Shown one piece after another: positions 61,045-64,000 of a stretch of 64,000 nucleotides of DNA. Position 1 is the first letter of the stretch, and every line of letters begins with the position of its first letter. The position numbers and the translations under genes are program-made. The DNA comes from Pelagophyceae sp. CCMP2097. Lineage: Eukaryota; Sar; Pelagophyceae. Where the stretch lies: NCBI GenBank assembly GCA_026770575.1, contig MU657276.1, forward strand, positions 1 through 64,000, in the 5' to 3' direction. The notes under the pieces are model-generated. The model saw nothing but the letters and a program-made list of their open reading frames with translations, had not been told where the DNA came from and did no database searches.

Positions 61045-61418
61045 CTTCCGGACGCGCACTCAAGAGTCCGGACCGCACAAAGCCGCCGACACTGCCGTTG
61101 CCCCTACACACCATGAACGATGCCGTGGCCACATCATGCTCATATCAACCAGACCCTAAGTCGTCCTTCGTCCCTCGAGGAGCGCAGGCTGTGGCCGCTT
61201 GTGCGCATGCGCATATGCTGCCACGACCTTTCTCCGCCGAACACAAGTCTAATTTGGCGAGCGCGCAATCGATGCCGTCAGACCCCGAGCCGCGCCCGTA
61301 AGCCGCCGACGCGGTCCGCGGCGCCCTATAGCGCTTGCAACGCCGCGCGCCTCTGTTGCATCCGGGCCCGGCGAAACGGGCTCGGGCGTCGCGCGGCGGG
61401 TCGCGGCGCCGCGCGGGT
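61045..61418. other. Intergenic region
   Basis: About 370 bp between two plus-strand genes. No clear element recognised. Confidence 0.4.
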
Positions 61419-63530
61419 ATGCTGCGCCGCGCGGCCGCGGCGCCCCGGGGCGGGTCGCGGCGGTGCGCGGCGGCGCGCAGCGGGGGGTACAATCGGGGTC
61501 GCGCGGCGGCGGCGACGCTCAACGACGTCCTCGGCCGCTGCCGCACGGCGGACGAGCTGCTCCACGTCGTCTCCCTGAGCGGCGACCTCTTTGATGCCGT
61601 TAACGTCTGCACATGCGTCCACAGGCTCGCCAAGCTGCCCGGCCCGCGGAACTTTGGACGCGCGGACGTGCACTTGGAGCGCCTCGCCGAGCTGGCGCTG
61701 GCCAAAGCGCAGGAGCTTAAAGCGCCGCAGCTGGCGAGCTTGGCCTGGGGCGTGGCGAAGATCGGAAATATTCTCTCGGCGCCGCAGTTGCTGCGCGCCG
61801 TCTCGCAAGAGGCGCGACGAAAAATTGAAGACTTTAAACCGCACGAGTTGTCCATGACCGTCGGCGCGTTTGCACGCGAGCGCGTGCCGGCGCCAAAGCT
61901 CTTCGAGGCCGTCGCAGCGGCCGCCGAAGCCAACGTCGCACTCTTCAACGCCCAGGAGCTGGCCAACGTCTCCTGGGCCTACGCGCACGCGGGTTTTGCA
62001 GCGCCCTTCCTCTTCGAGGCCATTGAAAAGGAGGCCGTCCTCAACGTCTGCAACTTCAAGGCCCAAGAGCTCTCCAACATCGTCTGGGCCTTTGCAAAGG
62101 CCGGCGCCCAGGCCCCAGAACTCTTCGAGGCTGTGGCGTGGGAAGCGCCGAAGATGATTGGTACGTTTACGTCGCAGGGTCTGGCCAACACGGCGTGGGC
62201 GTTTGCGACTGCGGGTTTTGAAGCACCGGAGTTATTCGAGGCCGTCGCATTGGCGGCTTCGATGCAGATGAAGCTCTTCAAGGCCCAGGAGCTGGCGAAC
62301 ACGGCTTGGGCGTACGCGACGGCGGGCGTCGAGGCGCCAGACTTATTTGTCGCGATTGCAAAGGAAGCTTCAAGGAAGATGACGACGTTTACTGCGCAGA
62401 ACCTGGCCAACGTCGCCTGGGCCTACGCCTCTGCGGAATTCGAGGCGCCGTTGCTGTTTGCGGCCGTGGGTTTGGAGTCGTCGAAGAAACTTGCAACGTT
62501 CAACGCGCAGGAACTAGCAAACGTAGCCTGGGCCTTTGCCACCGCGCGCGTGGCAGCGCCGGCGCTCTTCGACAAAGTCGCTGAGCTGGCGCCGAATCTG
62601 ATGCACCTCTTCCGGCCGCAGGAGCTCTCGATCCTCGCCCTCGCATTTTCGCGCGCGGGCGTGGCCGCGCCCGAGCTCTTCGAGGCCGTCGCGAAGGAGA
62701 CGTCGAAGAAGCTGGCGGCGTTTAAACCGCAGGCGCTGGGCAACACCGTCTGGGCCTTTGCCAAAGCGGGCATCGCGGCGCCGAAGCTCTTCAATGCCGT
62801 GGCGGCGCGCGTGCCCATCTACGTCTCGCTTTTCAAGCCGCAGGAACTTTCAAACGTCGTTTGGGCCTTCGCGACGGCAAAAGCTGAGGCGCCCTTGCTT
62901 TTCGAGGCCGTTTGCGCAGAAGCGGCGGGTCGCATCGCGACGTTCAACGCGCACGACGTTTCAAACACCGTCTGGGCCTACGCCAAAGCGGGCTTCCCGG
63001 CGCCATTGTTATTCGACGCCGTCGCGGTAGACGCGCCCGCCAAGATTTCGCGGTTCCCGGCGCAGGCTTTATCAAACACCGTCTGGGCCTACGCCCGATC
63101 CGGTCACGCGTCGCCGCACCTCTTCGAATCCGTCGCGGCGGAAGCGTTGAAGAAGATGGATTCGTTCAACGCGCAGGCTTTGGCGAACACGGCATGGGCC
63201 TTTGCAAAGGCCGGCGTCGCTGCACCGGCTCTATTTGAAGCAATCGCGTTAGAGGCGGTGGATGCGGTGGAGAAGCTGGCCCGCTTCGAAGCAAGGGAGC
63301 TCGCCATGACGGCGTGGGCCTACTCAAAGGCGGGCGTTTCAGCGCCGGCGCTGTACAGCGCGCTGGCGCTCGAGGCGCTGCGGAAGCTGGAAACGTTCAA
63401 CGCCCTCGAACTCGCACATTTAGAATGGGCCTTCTTCAGCGCCGGCGTCGAACACCCGCAGCTCTTCAAGGCCATCGACGAGGCCAGGGCCGAGCTGCTG
63501 CGCCGGGCGCGGCTCGAAGGCGGCGGGTGA
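61419..63530 (+). CDS. Organellar helical-repeat protein, about 36-residue repeats
   Basis: About 703 residues, single exon, from ATG 61419 (upstream in-frame start is TTG). The first 50 residues are Arg/Ala/Gly-rich like an organelle presequence. From about residue 95 to the end there are roughly 15-16 tandem units of about 36 residues. The consensus is F.(A/P)QEL(A/S)N(T/V)(A/V)WA(F/Y)A.AG..AP.LF(E/D)A(V/I)A.EA. This is the OPR/Tbc2-like class of helical repeats that bind organelle transcripts in algae. No C-terminal RAP or nuclease domain is visible. The repeats are quite regular, pointing to recent unit gain. Substrate RNA unknown. Confidence 0.8.
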   Translation: MLRRAAAAPRGGSRRCAAARSGGYNRGRAAAATLNDVLGRCRTADELLHVVSLSGDLFDAVNVCTCVHRLAKLPGPRNFGRADVHLERLAELALAKAQELKAPQLASLAWGVAKIGNILSAPQLLRAVSQEARRKIEDFKPHELSMTVGAFARERVPAPKLFEAVAAAAEANVALFNAQELANVSWAYAHAGFAAPFLFEAIEKEAVLNVCNFKAQELSNIVWAFAKAGAQAPELFEAVAWEAPKMIGTFTSQGLANTAWAFATAGFEAPELFEAVALAASMQMKLFKAQELANTAWAYATAGVEAPDLFVAIAKEASRKMTTFTAQNLANVAWAYASAEFEAPLLFAAVGLESSKKLATFNAQELANVAWAFATARVAAPALFDKVAELAPNLMHLFRPQELSILALAFSRAGVAAPELFEAVAKETSKKLAAFKPQALGNTVWAFAKAGIAAPKLFNAVAARVPIYVSLFKPQELSNVVWAFATAKAEAPLLFEAVCAEAAGRIATFNAHDVSNTVWAYAKAGFPAPLLFDAVAVDAPAKISRFPAQALSNTVWAYARSGHASPHLFESVAAEALKKMDSFNAQALANTAWAFAKAGVAAPALFEAIALEAVDAVEKLARFEARELAMTAWAYSKAGVSAPALYSALALEALRKLETFNALELAHLEWAFFSAGVEHPQLFKAIDEARAELLRRARLEGGG

Positions 63531-63721
63531 CGCTAAGTGTGCTTTTGTTGTTCATCAAACCGGCCACACTTTGGGGGTACTCATGCCCACTGGCAGCAGC
63601 TCCCGCTTTGGCTCTCGGCCCCGACCGGGGGCTCTTTCAAGAGTTTCTGTTCGGACGGTGTTGGGTTTGAGCCCCAGTGCCCCCTGCCCGCAGTCGCCTG
63701 CGGTTCGCGTTCCCGCCTCTG

Positions 63722-64000
63722 TTAGTTTATGGCGCAGGCGGCGGGCGAGTCTGCGTCGAGGAACCCGGTGTCCTTTTCGATCTCCTTGATGAGCGTCGTG
63801 AAGACTTGGGAGACGTTGATGTTCTCCTTGGCCGAGCACTCGACAAAGGGAAGCCGCCAGCGGTCGGCTAAGGCCTGGCCCTCGTCGAAGGAGACTTGCC
63901 TCTGCTCGCGCACGTCGATCATCGTGGCCACGAGGACTCTGACGACGCCCGGCGACTGGCCCTGGACGCGGAGCAGCGCAGCGTTGACGAAAAGGATCTT
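63722..64000 (-). CDS. Ras-superfamily small GTPase, C-terminal part
   Basis: The gene runs off the window edge; only the last third is seen. The G5 motif ECSAKEN is intact, followed by the closing helix VFTTLIKEIEKD. The end CAIN is a CaaX-type prenylation box, placing it in the Ras/Rap-like group rather than Rab. Where NKxD (G4) is expected after a VLV strand, the sequence reads VLVATMID: the Asn and Lys that contact guanine are Thr and Met. A splice acceptor could lie just before this strand (tcag at about 63950), but the altered motif is downstream of it. It may be a divergent or altered-specificity GTPase. Confidence 0.75.
   Translation of the reverse strand, partial: KILFVNAALLRVQGQSPGVVRVLVATMIDVREQRQVSFDEGQALADRWRLPFVECSAKENINVSQVFTTLIKEIEKDTGFLDADSPAACAIN

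Overview
This is nuclear DNA of a eukaryotic microalga. Genes are split by very short spliceosomal introns, mostly 42-120 nt with GT/AG ends, and the sequence is GC-rich with strong coding bias. Several proteins begin with a signal peptide followed by a basic stretch, the bipartite address of proteins imported into a complex (secondary) plastid. These include a fibrillin, a CNNM-type transporter, ribosomal protein L24, a PNPOx-like protein and HisE. Together with a large helical-repeat protein this suggests a high-GC stramenopile, perhaps pelagophyte-like. That placement is inference; no rRNA or organelle marker is present. No rRNA, tRNA, CRISPR or complete transposon was recognised.

Layout. 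1-1.4 kb: gene-poor, with inverted-repeat elements. 1.4-13.2 kb: TBC Rab-GAP, a fused actin-processing enzyme (NAA80-like acetyltransferase plus ACTMAP-like protease), a hypothetical protein, ZIP11 zinc transporter, plastid fibrillin, a Ser-rich hypothetical, 1.3 kb of repeats, CNNM/CorC transporter. 13.6-24.5 kb: VASt-domain protein, coiled-coil protein, mitochondrial J-protein, PMS2-type MutL, small membrane protein. 25-32.7 kb: hypothetical, RRM/CCCH RNA-binding protein, secreted isochorismatase-like hydrolase, MgtE transporter, coiled-coil protein, small hypothetical. 33.2-44.5 kb: Cys-rich membrane protein, Pcc1 (KEOPS), hypothetical, JmjC oxygenase, plastid L24, PTPS-like protein, SDR, PNPOx-like protein, DUS1, HisE. 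44.6-64 kb: membrane-anchored C69 dipeptidase, spermidine-synthase-like methyltransferase, SAPS-like protein, ankyrin-like protein, a very large acidic protein, a 36-residue-repeat protein, and the 3' end of a Ras-like GTPase.

Most genes are unrelated housekeeping or organellar functions packed tightly on both strands, as expected for a compact algal genome. The most striking locus is the actin-processing fusion. It joins on one polypeptide two enzymes that in animals act in sequence on the actin N-terminus, separately encoded: protease first, acetyltransferase second. Exon joins were deduced by hand from reading frame, splice signals and family conservation. Where a boundary is uncertain the entry says so.
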